Source of the DNA: Xylogone sp. PMI_703 | Taxonomy: Eukaryota; Ascomycota; Leotiomycetes | DNA length: 64,000 bases | Direction of reading: 5' to 3' | Assembly (NCBI GenBank): GCA_021399445.1 | Contig: JAJTUQ010000004.1 | Coordinates: forward strand, 2,046,001-2,110,000 | Shown: in pieces, positions 1 through 11,027 of the stretch | Layout of the letters: every line of letters starts with the position of its first letter | Position numbering within the stretch: the first letter of the stretch is position 1 | Notes under the pieces: model-generated | What the model was told of the DNA's origin: nothing | The model's input: the letters and a program-made list of their open reading frames with translations, nothing else | Database searches by the model: none | Position numbers and translations under genes: made by a program

Positions 1-1155
1 TCTAACAAGCTACATGCTCAACCTCGTCCAACCGTCTGCTATGCTTAAGCTTGGCACTTTTACCCCAGCTGGCTCTAGCTTGGGCTCTTGTTTTCAGCCC
101 GCGATCCTTCATCTACGGAAACACCCAATACAGCGTAGCGGAAGACCCAGAGCTCAATCTCCCAAGACAGCCCATGATGCTCATCCGCAAGCTGCACATT
201 CCAGCCACAGCAAGTAAAAATATTGCTGCCTAAGTGCGCAGACTGCAGTTAGGGGTCTCAGTCTTGTACACTGGGGCCAAAACCACCAGGAAGTCCGCCG
301 GACACTATAGGGACCCCGCAGGCCAAGCAAAACCTTGTCCAAATCAAGAGAACCCAAGAGGCTCTGTGGTGACTTACCGTGCATTACCCTGGTGCCACGG
401 TACTCAAGGTTGCTACGGTAGTATTTGCTGTCACTCTTCGTTCCTGGGCGGTGACCGGGGAGCTGTGGTGATCCTGCTTATTTCAACGTACCGTAGATGA
501 AGCCATTGGGTAATACCTTTGAAGTGGCCTCAGCTCAGTGCAAGTAGTAGCGTAGAGACCTGGGTTCATGATTCTGCAGCTAAATGGGATCTTCACAGAC
601 GCATGTGCCCAACAGATTCAAGGGTCTAAGCTTGGAGATACCCCAGGGAAGGATTGTGGACGCCATTCCCCTCGAAGGGAGCGGCGCGAGAGGGCCAAGT
701 GCTCTAGATCAGGATGAAGTCTGTCACCGCTGGGAACCAAGAACTAGGGTGCAAAGTACCTCGCGGGATGGGATGATCATGCCGTGTTGTTTTGCAGGAG
801 GAGTTTTCCCGCCCATTAATATCATTTGCAAAAGGACTGTGGCTGGTCGCAAGTGTCTCTGGGAAAAGTCTTGGCTGAAGCCATTTTCAATGGAACTAAA
901 CCGATTAAGCCTCATATGCTTCACACCACAAAAGTGGGAGCAAATGATTGTCCCGTTGGCCGAGGCAAGGGAGATGATATTTTAAAAATAGCTGTATAAG
1001 TTAAGTTGAAGAGCCTCCTTCTGGTCTTTCCGCATGCGTGCTGCTTGGCTGAGCCTTGTGTTGTCGGATATATATACACGATCATATTTGTCGCGTAAAG
1101 CTCACAAGTGTGCAGGCATAGGTGTTTGGGCTCTCACATGTGCCATTGCTTCACC
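1..1155. other. Intergenic, no supported gene
   Basis: No convincing gene was seen. An open frame at 584-985 (133 codons) has no recognisable domain, signal peptide or intron structure. A TATA-like string lies at about 1068-1076, some 80 bases before the start of the next gene, and is its likely core promoter. Confidence 0.4.
1068..1076 (+). promoter_or_regulatory. TATA-like box upstream of the GPI protein gene
   Basis: An alternating AT string (atatatata) lies about 80 bp before the ATG at 1156, a usual distance for a fungal core promoter. The assignment rests on position and base content only. Confidence 0.3.
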
Positions 1156-2453
1156 ATGGTCCGAATTGGCGTATCTCTGCTTGCTGCGACAGCTTTGCTA
1201 TCCTCTTTAGTATGTGGTGAAATTATCGCCAGAGATGGCGGTTTCAAACCACAGGCTGCCCAGCGCTTTAAGATGGACCAGAACTTGAAGGGGACCTCTG
1301 TGGATGGTCTCCTCGATGGCCGCTCCTTGATCGATTCGTGGTTGGGGAAGAGATACCTTACTTGTGACCCTGGCTATGGGTTATGTCCAGGTAGATCACG
1401 TCTTCCTACACCCCTCTGAAACTCAATCTCTAACATGACCATAGACGACGGCTGCTGCCCATTATCAGATGGCTGTTGCCCTACAGGAGGGTGTTGCCCA
1501 TTGGGACAAAAATGCTGCTCAAACAACGATTACTGCCTCAAGGATCCCGGTGGAGTATGCTGCTCTGGTGGCACTTGTCGCTCAGGCTGGCACTGCTGTG
1601 CATCTGACAGTTGCTATCCCACTGGCGGACAGTGCTGCAGTGACGGTAACTACTGCTCTCCTGGGAACATTTGCGTGCTATTTGACGGTGAACACCTTTG
1701 CTGTACCGATTTATCCTGCACTGCTGCAGTTGTCGATGGTAGCACCTCGTACGTCGGTGGAGGCCCTGCCACGAACCCGCCCATCCTATCCGCCGGCCCG
1801 ACCGGACCAACAACGGGGGTCCAGCATACTGCAACTGCCGTGCATTCTCAGTATTACTATTTTACTATTACATGGTATGTAGTTTTATATTGCGTGCCAT
1901 CTCTTTCCTCGCCATTGCGACTCTTCTTTCCACATGATTTTGCTTGGTCTCTTAGCTAACTGGACTTCACAGGTACTACTACTCCTTCTTCTGGACCTTC
2001 ATCGAAGAAGTTACCACTACGATCACAACAACCACGAGCACCAGAGTGACTACCACGACCGAAGTATCTGTCTATGCTGGCGACGGCTCGGCCGCTACTT
2101 CGTCCTTCCGTAGGCTCTCATCCACACTCTCCCTCCCAACACCAACAGACGCAACAGTCTTGCCAACCTTGATCAACCCCAACACTGAAGACAACGGGCC
2201 AACAAGTCCACCACCAAACCAGAATGTAGCACTGACATCTTCGCCCCCAGCCCCCAGCATTACTCCACCAAGTGGCCCTCTGGCAGGTGGTGACAACGGA
2301 CCATCGTTAAGCAGCACTAGTAGTAGCAATAGCAACAACAACAATAACGGCAACGGCGGCCAGCCAGGCGCAGCTTCGCATATGGGGCCTTCAGCTACGG
2401 TTCTACTTGGAGCATTGTTCTTGGCTCCTGGAGTCTTGATGATTTTGTTGTAA
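1156..2453 (+). CDS. Secreted cysteine-doublet-rich, GPI-anchored protein
   Basis: Three exons: 1156-1390, 1445-1874 and 1973-2453, giving 381 aa. The start sits in a good context (tcaccATGg) and opens a signal peptide of about 20 aa (MVRIGVSLLAATALLSSLVC). Residues about 78-160 hold eight CC doublets separated by short Gly/Asp/Ser stretches, resembling granulin-like or fungal cell-wall CC-rich repeats. A short aromatic stretch (YYYFTITWYYYSFFW) follows, spanning the second splice. The tail is Thr/Ser/Pro-rich with poly-Asn and ends in about 20 hydrophobic residues with no charged tail (ATVLLGALFLAPGVLMILL), the pattern of a GPI-anchor signal. Introns are 54 and 98 nt with GT-AG ends and CTAAC branch sites. 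The protein is probably attached to membrane or wall by GPI. Its biochemical role is unknown. Confidence 0.85.
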
Positions 2454-4001
2454 GGGGAGATAACGTATTAAGGGGTCTAATATTAATGAGAACACGGTTT
2501 TGCTGTTGGATGATAAAGGCCGGTTTCTTCTGTGGGAGACTGCATATTCAGTGCTGTTTGAGCGTGGAACAGCAATTTTTTATATACCCATTATTTGTAG
2601 CATTATTGAAGTATTAAAACTCATTTTGCGCTTGAGGACCGGCCTCACTTCTGAAGCAGATGAGGATACTTCTTGTGAGGAAATCACTTATTGTAGTAAA
2701 AGATCCACCAGTTATCTATTACCGATATATAGCCCATAACTCCTTGGCCAAATTTCTCAGGTCGATTACGTTTTCGTTCTCAAAGGTGAGCAGCGACAGC
2801 TTTAACCTAAGTTGGGGATGAGGAAATCTGAGCAGAGTCTGAATTTCACCACCTGCAATAGTGCGGAGTTCGATTTTGGTATCCTCCAGCTATATCTTTC
2901 CTAGACCGGGTTTGTAGAAGGCAATTGCTTTCTTCACGAATCTGGATCTTTTCCATGCATAGCATTCATCACTATGCACCTAGCCTGTAAGCTAGCCTAG
3001 ACCGTCAGCTCATAGACTAGTCAGTAGTACAAACATCACGATTTCACCATATTTAATCTAGAATATTCATAGACATTTCAGGTATATTAAATTCTAGAGG
3101 TGATAAACTATTAAGGTCAAAACCTAATATAGATATGTTATTTTTCTTTTATATCATGATGTATAAAATATCTAAAGCTATTCTTATTACGAAAGAATAC
3201 ATTTATCTTCCTTTCCCGTAGACTCCAAATTAATAAACACTAGAGTACAACAAACTCATGCTACACAGTGAGAATATGACAAAAGTGATATAATGATAGC
3301 ATTTATACCACCAGTCGGCTCATGTTTGGTTGGCTGGCAACCAGCAGGTCAGGCTTTACACGTAGCAGACGAATCGGAACACATTCATCAAAGTTAGTTT
3401 TCTTTCATACTTTCAAAAACCTCACAAATTACTTAATTTCTTTATATATTTATCCATTTACTAGGTGGCACTTTTCTGGTGTTTAACTGGGGAGAGAAAG
3501 AATACGCTGTAGTGTTCTTTGTCCTTTTTGGGGTGTATTCAGCATAGAATTTGGTCTCAGCATTATAACACGCACTGGCCAAGATATGTGGCACAGTGGC
3601 ACCAATGGGACACAGATGACGGCTGAAACATTTCATTATTTTAAGCCTCAGCCTCATCACGTAAGAGATTTCCTCGGTAGGGGTGCCAAAACGTAACAGC
3701 CCTGTTATTACAACTCGATTGGGTGTCAATGCAGCTTCTGCCACGTCAACATTTCAACGAAGGCTGAACGCAGCCTTACAGAATTGAAACACCCGGAGGA
3801 AAACGAGGCCAGCGGTAAATACAGGTCCCTTTTACGGTGTATAGTGCACTATATATATATAATGATCTGGATTGTAAAACTCTAGCGAAGGTATGAGCTA
3901 CCCTTGCGACAATCCTACTCATTGTCCGCGACATCGCAGCAGAAACGAACAGGACGAAGACTTTTATACTTCTGACCGCAAATACAAAACTCTGAGCGCC
4001 C
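2454..4001. other. AT-rich intergenic region
   Basis: Strongly AT-rich, especially 3000-3440. Small frames at 2500-2739 (+), 3442-3744 (-) and 3776-4003 (-) have no family resemblance, and the last overlaps the start of the next gene. Nothing else is supported. Confidence 0.4.
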
Positions 4002-6179
4002 ATGGAAAACCACCGGAGAAATAAGCGTAGACGGCTCGCTCCCTCGGATTTGGCTATCGATCACCAGTCTTCATTTATCGTTCTCCATCGTGTGATTTGC
4101 AATAGGGAGGGAAGTCACTACCATCACTTGGGCTTTTCTCACTACATGGATATTCCGAGGCTTTTTGCTGGTGATAGCAAAGCAAGTGCCTTGAGAGGGA
4201 TGCAATTGGTTTCCAATATTGAAGCATACCTCAATGACAAGGTTAATGCTAGTATCGTGATATACAAGACGTACAGCTGTCCTAGCTATCACGAAATGGC
4301 CGAAGACAAATTTGAACGTTTAGAAATACCCAAAAATCCTGCTATTGAGACTTCCGTTATGCCTTATTTCTTCGTACTCAGAAGCGATGGAGAGGAAGCT
4401 AAATCGCAATCCGAAATAATGAGTATCTGGTCTGACAAACTCAAGAATACAATAAACAGAGTCACAGGAATGGATCTTGGACGTTTGTCCGAATTGAATG
4501 AGTCTCGAAATCTGAAGGTACTTTATCACAGGCTATATTCTTACCTTCGCCCAAAGCATCAGCCAGCACTTGTGCTGAGTGATATAGACCAACAATAGAT
4601 GGCAGGTTTACTCGAATACGTGGAAAAAACACTTGGGGCTGAATTTGACGAAGCTGACAACTTATTCGCACATGGTCTTGTTAGAAAACGGCATCTTCCT
4701 AAGCTATTTTGTCGGGATCAAGTAGTGGTGACATTCCTTGAAGCCCAGCCAGTGGCGTATATGCTGGAGGACTTCCCTGATCTAATTGAGTTGCCGCTTG
4801 TCCTAAATTGTTGGTCATGGCAATTTGATGGACGGTTTCAGCGTGAAACCAAGAAACTCTCCGTGGATTGGCCATCTTCAGCGCTAGAGATACCTATTAC
4901 AGACCTGAGCATGTATCCTCTGAACTTTGACAAATCCAATTTGGAGAAGAGGCTGACAGAGCGAGGTACTAAGTTTTGGGCATGTCGGAGGAGAAATTAT
5001 GTTTCTTATAGATCCCCTTTTATGAACCCTGAAATTCAGATGGTAAAGGAGTTTCACCCCTGCTTAGCGAGCTGTTTAATCTAAGCAACATAGGTCAATC
5101 CAAGATATATGATAGACATAAGCACCTATAGACAGATGCACCTCGACGAATCTCAGTTGCTGCTACAGCATGACGACCTTGGCTTAGACTTGGCAAATGT
5201 TGACGATCCACCGTCCGACACCTTCCTGTTACTACTTCCTGCAAATATCGTTGGATTTGGATTTAATGACAAGAAATGGAGTACGTTCTCTACTACTCTC
5301 CACCATCTACCTTCCAACTAATCATCTGATATAGGGACTCTCTTGGTGGAACATATGAGTGATATCGTGTGGAACACCAAAGCATTTGACCGTCTAGTAA
5401 TCGTGCCTGATAAACGAGAACTCATCGAAGCACTCGTAACAGCTCATACCAATACAACAAAATCCACCGATATCATAGAAGGTAAGGGCAACGGCCTTAT
5501 TATGCTCCTCCACGGTGCGCCGGGTACAGGTAAGACACTCACAGCTGAGTCAGTTGCTGAATATACGAAGAGGCCGCTATACCGTATCACTTGCGGTGAT
5601 ATAGGTACAAATGCTGAAGAGGTTGAAAAGTATCTTGAGTCTGTTCTACACCTTGGGACACTCTGGAAATGTGTTGTCCTCCTTGATGAAGCAGACGTAT
5701 TTCTTGAAGAACGAACTCAGACGGACCTGAAACGCAATGCCTTAGTCTCTGTCTTTCTCCGTATTCTCGAATATTACGATGGCATTCTCATCCTGACTTC
5801 TAACCGCGTGGGTACTTTCGACGAGGCCTTTATATCTCGCGTCCAGCTCGCTCTATACTATCCCCCCCTAAGCCAAAATGGCCGTGAAGAGATCTGGTGC
5901 AATTTTATCCACGGCCTTCGTGAAACAAATCCTGATGCTAAGATCGAGGAATTGTTACGTAAAGTAGAGGTCCTCGCACGCAACGAATTGAATGGCCGGG
6001 AGATTAGGAATACAGTTAAGACAGCAATGCAACTTGCGCAATTTAAAGGCAAAAATTTGAGTTATAGTCATTTTGAGAAAGTTATTCAAGTGTCGGGTGA
6101 ATTTGGAGAGTACCTAAATGACACGCGAGGTTATAATCTAGCAGAATACGCCCGGGCGGAGAAAATCAGACGCGATTAG
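4002..6179 (+). CDS. AAA+ ATPase with N-terminal DUF7025-type region
   Basis: Exons 4002-4517, 4599-5042, 5094-5280 and 5335-6179 give 663 aa. Read without splicing the frame is interrupted at 4596, 5082 and 5091. Introns of 81, 51 and 54 nt, all multiples of three, remove these stops and join conserved segments. The N-terminal half has the fungal region usually placed upstream of such ATPases (...SWQFDGRF..., ...FWACRRRNYVSY...). The ATPase core has Walker A GAPGTGKT at residues 443-450, Walker B VVLLDEAD near 500, and a sensor/arginine-finger region (LTSNRVGTFDEAFISR). Such proteins are widespread and expanded in Pezizomycotina. Their substrates are mostly unknown, with resemblance to Bcs1/CDC48-type ATPases in the core. 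The first intron (4518-4598) is the least certain: its donor is gtactt. If it is not spliced, the gene is broken at 4596. Confidence 0.8.
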
Positions 6180-6995
6180 GGGCGGTGGATTTATTGAGAA
6201 TATTTGGGACTATGGAGCCAGCTTGTTAGCATTTATAAGAGACTAAGATATCATTGAGTACATGGTTTTTATTTGATATTTATGACGCGGGTAATTGCTT
6301 GATTCTCAACATTCTTTGCAAGAACCTCTACACTCTACCCTACATACGAGCAACGGGGATCTTAAGGGGATGAGGTCCGTATAAAAATTCTAGCATTGAT
6401 GTCCTTGATTACATCGGAGGCGAATTTGCTGTGTTTTCACAAACAGTGGAGGTTCTAGTAATGCATGGATCCCCTCTTCCTCATTATGGATTTCGGATCC
6501 GTCGTTCTCAGTAGCGATCTCTGAAGGCTTGCTCTGTATAGGCCAAAGAGCCAAATTTGATTGAAAAATTGGATTTCACAATAATATTCATCTCACTCTG
6601 TAAGTTGCTTTATATTGTTCCATAGCTACTAGCATTCTATTTGCTCTGACCATTATAGGCTGGGGTAGAGGGTGAGCACCGGTTCTTGCACTAGCTACAT
6701 GCCATCCCGGAGAACTAAGAAGAGGAATATTTTGTAAGCGATAGAATGACTCGAAAGTGGCCTACTCTTACTCTCTAGAGATATTTTCTCGATTTTGCTA
6801 CGATAATATCAAAAGACATTGATCTCCATTCTGAAGGCACGGGATACTACTCTCACAATAAAAGAAAGCAAAAATGCTATATTGGTCGTACAGAATCCGG
6901 ATAAAGAAGTGACTTTAATTACAGACGTTATAAGAAGAGCATCTAAAAATAACTTCCATTTGAGAGTTCATGATTCTTATAATATCGCTAATAAT
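6180..6995. other. Intergenic between convergent genes
   Basis: AT-rich, 3' ends on both sides. One 61-codon frame at 6819-7004 lacks any family signal. No gene, RNA or repeat is supported. Confidence 0.4.
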
Positions 6996-7823
6996 TTAGA
7001 ATGACGGGTTCAATCGTTGCCAAGGCAAACCGTCTGCATTATTTAAACGCATTAGGCTCTTTGACTTTCGAGATGTCGGTGGCGGTTGCTGAATAATAGC
7101 ATTGAGGATCCTATTGTTATTCTGAGGTGAATTCGAGAGTAACAGTGGTACTTCTACATAATTAACAATAAGAATTTTAACTGCTGAACCAGGTGCAGTG
7201 ACAATGGACTGACAAAGTTGAAGAAATCTAGTTTTCCAACTGGAATCTTCTACCTCGATAATAACGAAGAATTTTGAGAGCTTAGATAAGATAATGCTGA
7301 ACAAGTTAAACAACTCAGTCTCAGTGGAGTATAGTTGGCACTGAGAGATGTCTGCATGGGATGAAAGTAAGGTAGGGTCATCGCGAAGAGCTTGGAATAT
7401 GAGGGTCTTCAGACTGTCAGTGATTGAGACCGTACTATCGTGAGTGTAGTGAGAAGTAAAAGACCAAATCGTCTTATAGCTTGTTCGTTCCTTGAGAAAC
7501 AGAGCAATTTGCACCGCGAGGTCTCTAGCTCTTTTTTCGGCAGACGGACTAGCACTCATGACCAAGAGAGAGGAACTGGGTGTAGAGATCCAATATTGCA
7601 AAGTCTGAAGAAGCTTACTCGAGTCTTCAGGCCAAGGATTCCATAATTTCCTATGCTGTGCGAGTGATCTACATTTCTCCAGAATAGTTTCTGGGCTTGT
7701 TGGCGAACCGAAAATGTCTGTGAGATAAGACCTGTTTCCCTGAATAAAGGGCTCCAAGCCCCCTTTCGAAGCCATTGGTGTCGTAGGCGCATTGGATGAA
7801 TGTTTGTCTTGTCTGCTATTCAT
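6996..7823 (-). CDS. Fungal NTPase/STAND-like domain protein (partial or separate module)
   Basis: Single open frame, 275 aa, ATG at 7823. The middle resembles a fungal domain found in HET/NLR-type proteins: a stretch (SLLVMSASPSAEKRARDLA) where a P-loop would sit but without a full GxxxxGK[ST], then strand-helix units such as VSITDSLKTLIFQALR and a hydrophobic strand followed by acidic residues (FFVIIEVED) like a degenerate Walker B. It lies 155 bp downstream of the PNP_UDP gene on the same strand, in another frame. In fungal NLRs a PNP_UDP effector commonly precedes an NTPase module, so the two may be one gene with an unresolved intron, a split NLR or two genes. I could not find a clean GT-AG intron joining them. 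Family assignment is by general resemblance only. Confidence 0.55.
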   Translation of the reverse strand: MNSRQDKHSSNAPTTPMASKGGLEPFIQGNRSYLTDIFGSPTSPETILEKCRSLAQHRKLWNPWPEDSSKLLQTLQYWISTPSSSLLVMSASPSAEKRARDLAVQIALFLKERTSYKTIWSFTSHYTHDSTVSITDSLKTLIFQALRDDPTLLSSHADISQCQLYSTETELFNLFSIILSKLSKFFVIIEVEDSSWKTRFLQLCQSIVTAPGSAVKILIVNYVEVPLLLSNSPQNNNRILNAIIQQPPPTSRKSKSLMRLNNADGLPWQRLNPSF

Positions 7824-7978
7824 TTATTTGTCAGGGAGTTATAGACGTGATTAAGGCACACGGGCTTCTCCTCTTACTGCTGACATCGATCGTGTTCTGT
7901 CTGATCTCCTGATGTCGACAAATGGCGTTGCTTGATTGTTGAGGCGGAAGGTGTCTCTATTACCTGATTAGAATGATA

Positions 7979-9163
7979 CTATGTGACCAGGGCTATCCTA
8001 ACCACGTATAGGTGATGGTGAGGCCTGAACACCATGTCCATACCTAAGGCAGTTGATTCCTCGGATGAAATATTTGTGCTCCTCCACTCCTCCAAGAATG
8101 CCTTCATACAAGCTGCCGCAGTTGCTGCCGCATATCCCTGCCATGCTTTGTTTTTGTGGCTATCTGCATAGTCACACACGCCCTTAATGACAACAGTAGG
8201 CAAGTAGTCCCATAAGCCCGCGCTCTCCATCTCAAATGCAATAACGTTCTCACGAGCGACAATTTCATCTCGATGCTGCCCGCTTTTTAGGACCGCATCA
8301 CTAGACGCAATACGACCAAAGTGGATTGAAGGTTTCTGTGCCTCCTTAACTTTCGTTACATCCATGATCGCAGTCCCGTCAGAGTTAAGGCCCCTGGCTC
8401 TCTGGACACGGCCTCGGCGCATCAATAACCTCTCATCACAGCCCAGTTCTACACATGAAGAATTAATTGCAGCTTCACAGACATCATCGCCCTGGCTCTG
8501 GCATCCATCACAGATGGGGCAGACCCCTGGCTTTTGATGTTTGTGTCGATAGTTCGCCGGGTAGAGTTTGTCACTGTCTATGCCAGGATATGCAGATCTA
8601 TGAAATCCATCTTTTTTACACACTTCCGCAGCGTAGTTAGCGGTTCGTTCCCTCAACCTAGGGCTGACTAGCCAGCCTTGAAGCCTCCTCAAAAATGAGC
8701 GGATCTCTGGGTTGGCACGGCTGAAGCTTTCTTCAAAGGTGTCCTTCCTAACGAACTTGTTGGGATATTGTCGGCCAAAATCGGTCTGTATCACAGCTTC
8801 GCTGACGATGATATCACCTAGGAGAATTTCGGTTTGGGTTCCGTCAACTGTTTTTGGAGCTCCTCCACAGATTCCTACAACTATGCCGAGTTTGATACCC
8901 TCAAAGCTAATACGAACGCCGGATGCCACAGCCGCAGAACTGGCCTTGCCTATACCTGGCAAATATGCTAGAACGACACTATGGTTGCCTATTCTCCCTG
9001 TAGTATAGGCATTAAGGTCTCCAGAGGCTTTTCCGTATGAGAAACCGTCGATCTCATATTCCTTGTCTAGGAGGGCTTCAATAGCATCGCGCTCTATCGG
9101 TAAAGCGCATATGACAGCAATCTCAAAATCTTTACGATGGAGAGGGCGATGAAGCTGTGCCAT
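7979..9163 (-). CDS. PNP_UDP (nucleoside phosphorylase superfamily) domain protein
   Basis: Single open frame, 394 aa, ATG at 9163. The N-terminus has the fungal PNP_UDP hallmark (FEIAVICALPIERDAIEALLD), followed by VVLAYLPGIGKASSAAVASG, LGIVVGICGGAP and ILLGDIIVSEAVIQTDFGRQ. The usual fungal insert with CPICDGC and an AINSSC/LGCDE segment follows. The end has the catalytic-type GRIASSDAVLKSG and AFEMESAGLWD..PTVVIKGVCDYADSHK. These domains bind or cleave nucleosides, and in fungi they often act as N-terminal effector domains of NLR-like proteins. The C-terminal residues after about 360 no longer match the usual domain end and run into a stop, which leaves room for an unrecognised intron into the next gene. 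Confidence 0.85.
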   Translation of the reverse strand: MAQLHRPLHRKDFEIAVICALPIERDAIEALLDKEYEIDGFSYGKASGDLNAYTTGRIGNHSVVLAYLPGIGKASSAAVASGVRISFEGIKLGIVVGICGGAPKTVDGTQTEILLGDIIVSEAVIQTDFGRQYPNKFVRKDTFEESFSRANPEIRSFLRRLQGWLVSPRLRERTANYAAEVCKKDGFHRSAYPGIDSDKLYPANYRHKHQKPGVCPICDGCQSQGDDVCEAAINSSCVELGCDERLLMRRGRVQRARGLNSDGTAIMDVTKVKEAQKPSIHFGRIASSDAVLKSGQHRDEIVARENVIAFEMESAGLWDYLPTVVIKGVCDYADSHKNKAWQGYAAATAAACMKAFLEEWRSTNISSEESTALGMDMVFRPHHHLYVVRIALVT

Positions 9164-9846
9164 ATGGAGATTTGAGAAGTGTAAGTACCAAAAATTGATG
9201 TCGCATAGCCACGCAGTGGAATAAAAGTATGTCTAGCCACAGAATGGATTGAGAAGAGCTTACTTTAGTAAGTATAATTAATCTCAATACAGCTGATAGT
9301 ATGAAATAAGTACAAGTTCAAAACTCGTATCGACAGCCTGCCCAACAATACGCCTTGGCTGATCCTCTTTGCATTACCCACCTACCATACAGTACAGGCT
9401 CCGGTCGTTCAATGTGCCACATCGAAGGGTCACGGAAAAGGCAAATCCACCCTATAAAAATGCTCCCAGCTATTATCTAGCCTATCACATTATTTGTAGA
9501 TATTAAATGGGCGTAAGAACCGGCGTATAGCCGTACTGTGCGTTTGGCAGAGATGAAACACTGCCAGTGACACCCAACCACGCAGCTTGCACACACGCAG
9601 TCGTGCAAGCCACGTCCCGCCCAGCCTCAATATCCAAATTTGTGCCAACCAGCCAGTTGTATCCTTGAATCGGCTAGTCATGTCAGCGCGACATATCCCG
9701 AGAAGTCATTTTTGCTGTTTTCCTACCATACCATTCAACCTCGCTCCACGCTCATTGTGGACTGGATCTCCTTCCAGCTCAGCTGAGATATTATCATATG
9801 TTAGTTGACGGCTAGTAATAAGCAGGCTGACTGGTACTTCCACCTT
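9164..9846. other. Divergent intergenic region
   Basis: Shared upstream region of the PNP_UDP gene (minus) and the AT-hook gene (plus). Small frames here are shadows. No repeat or RNA gene was seen. Confidence 0.4.
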
Positions 9847-10912
9847 ATGAATCTTCAGGCCCTTCTCTCCGCTAATCCCCTCGACAACCATCCTTTCTCA
9901 GACTATGAAAAAGTAAGTCTATTCTGTCCTAGTTAAGTCGCACCGCTAGATTGTTTCAATTTGTCTATATGGTGAGATGACCTGAGAGAGTGCGTGTAAA
10001 GAACACGTTCATATTCAGCCTAATGTGTTTTTGACTGATATCTGCAAATTAACAGCGTTTGATGATTGCAGAGGCAATCAAATCAAGTACCATCCCTCTC
10101 CCTGAGCTTATGCATATGCTAGATGAGTGGAATGTCACACCACAATGGGATAAGGTTCCTTTGCCTCCGGGTATGTCGCGGAAGCGTAATGTTGCGCATT
10201 AGTCCTCTATATCAGTATTTTCTATCCCCGCCACGAGTAACCCCCTCTCCCAAATGATCAGAGGCACTTAGTTTGTGCTCACAATGTTTTACCTATAAAG
10301 AGCCGTCTTTAACCCATCTTCATAGGTCGCAGTCTAATATCATGCCGTCAGGTCTTCGAAGAATTGACCAGGCCCCGACTTATGAACATTCAAGGTTCTT
10401 ACAAGCGGTCTATCGGAGATCTGTCTGATCCAGCTATAGAGTCTCCTAGAAAACGATTCCAAATAGGGCCTGACCCAGCTCCTCGGTCTCTTCAACCTAA
10501 ACCGGCTGCCAAGAGGCGCGGACGACCGACCAATGCCCAACGTCAGGCACGAGCCTACGAGGCAGTTCAGAGAGGGGAGATGTTGCCATCTGGTACAGCG
10601 GGACACATTTTAGGATCGCCATCATATGGTGATGTTCCGGGTGCTGGAAGTTTTGTCATAGGGCCCATGTCTATGCCGGATAAATCTTCTACACCATCAC
10701 CACACACAGGAGATGACGAGAGACGAAAGCGGGGTCGACTTCACACATCCAAACCAAAAGTGGTATGTATAGCACAGAGCGGAGCAAAGATAGGAGAGGA
10801 TTTAGCAGCTGATGTTGGAACAGAAACTTACACCAGAACAATCCCCCACAGCGTTGAAGCTAGTGGGTGCGCTGCCAACAGCGCATTCACTTACTCCGAT
10901 ATATCAAAATAA
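9847..10912 (+). CDS. AT-hook DNA-binding protein of a fungal family
   Basis: Three exons assembled from phase and motif continuity: 9847-9912 (donor gtaagt), 10056-10170 (donor gtatgt) and 10326-10912. Exon 1 begins MNLQALLSANPLDNHPFSDY. Exon 2 encodes IPLPELMHMLDEWNVTPQW..VPLPPG and exon 3 continues RSLISCRQVFEELTRPRL. This LPPGRS..CRQ block is seen in a family of fungal hypothetical nuclear proteins. A central AT-hook (AKRRGRPTNAQRQARAYEA) and a second basic RKRGR patch suggest binding of AT-rich DNA. The 3' end is uncertain. An optional 46-nt intron at 10763-10808 would shift to another frame ending at 11027 with a Ser/Pro/Thr-rich tail (PEQSPTALKLVGALPTAHS), which also looks protein-like. 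The family name is not known to me. Confidence 0.7.
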
Positions 10913-11027
10913 AAATCGCGGTCATGGAAATACATCCATAATCTCTAGAAATAAAACTGATATGACTCGGGACTTATCATCTGTATGGCAGCGCTTTCCC
11001 TTCTTCTCCTTAACGTTCAGGGTCTGA

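Noticed and set aside
584..985. 133-codon plus-strand open frame
   Set aside because: No domain, signal peptide or intron pattern, and composition like non-coding DNA.
2072..2353. Minus-strand frame with poly-Leu
   Set aside because: Antisense of the Asn/Ser-rich low-complexity tail of the GPI protein.
3442..3744. 100-codon minus-strand open frame
   Set aside because: Flanked by AT-rich DNA, no family resemblance and no extension by splicing.
4599..5084. Separate gene beginning directly after the TAG at 4596
   Set aside because: Its sequence is the middle of the AAA ATPase N-terminal region. Splicing of 4518-4598 joins it to the upstream exon in frame.
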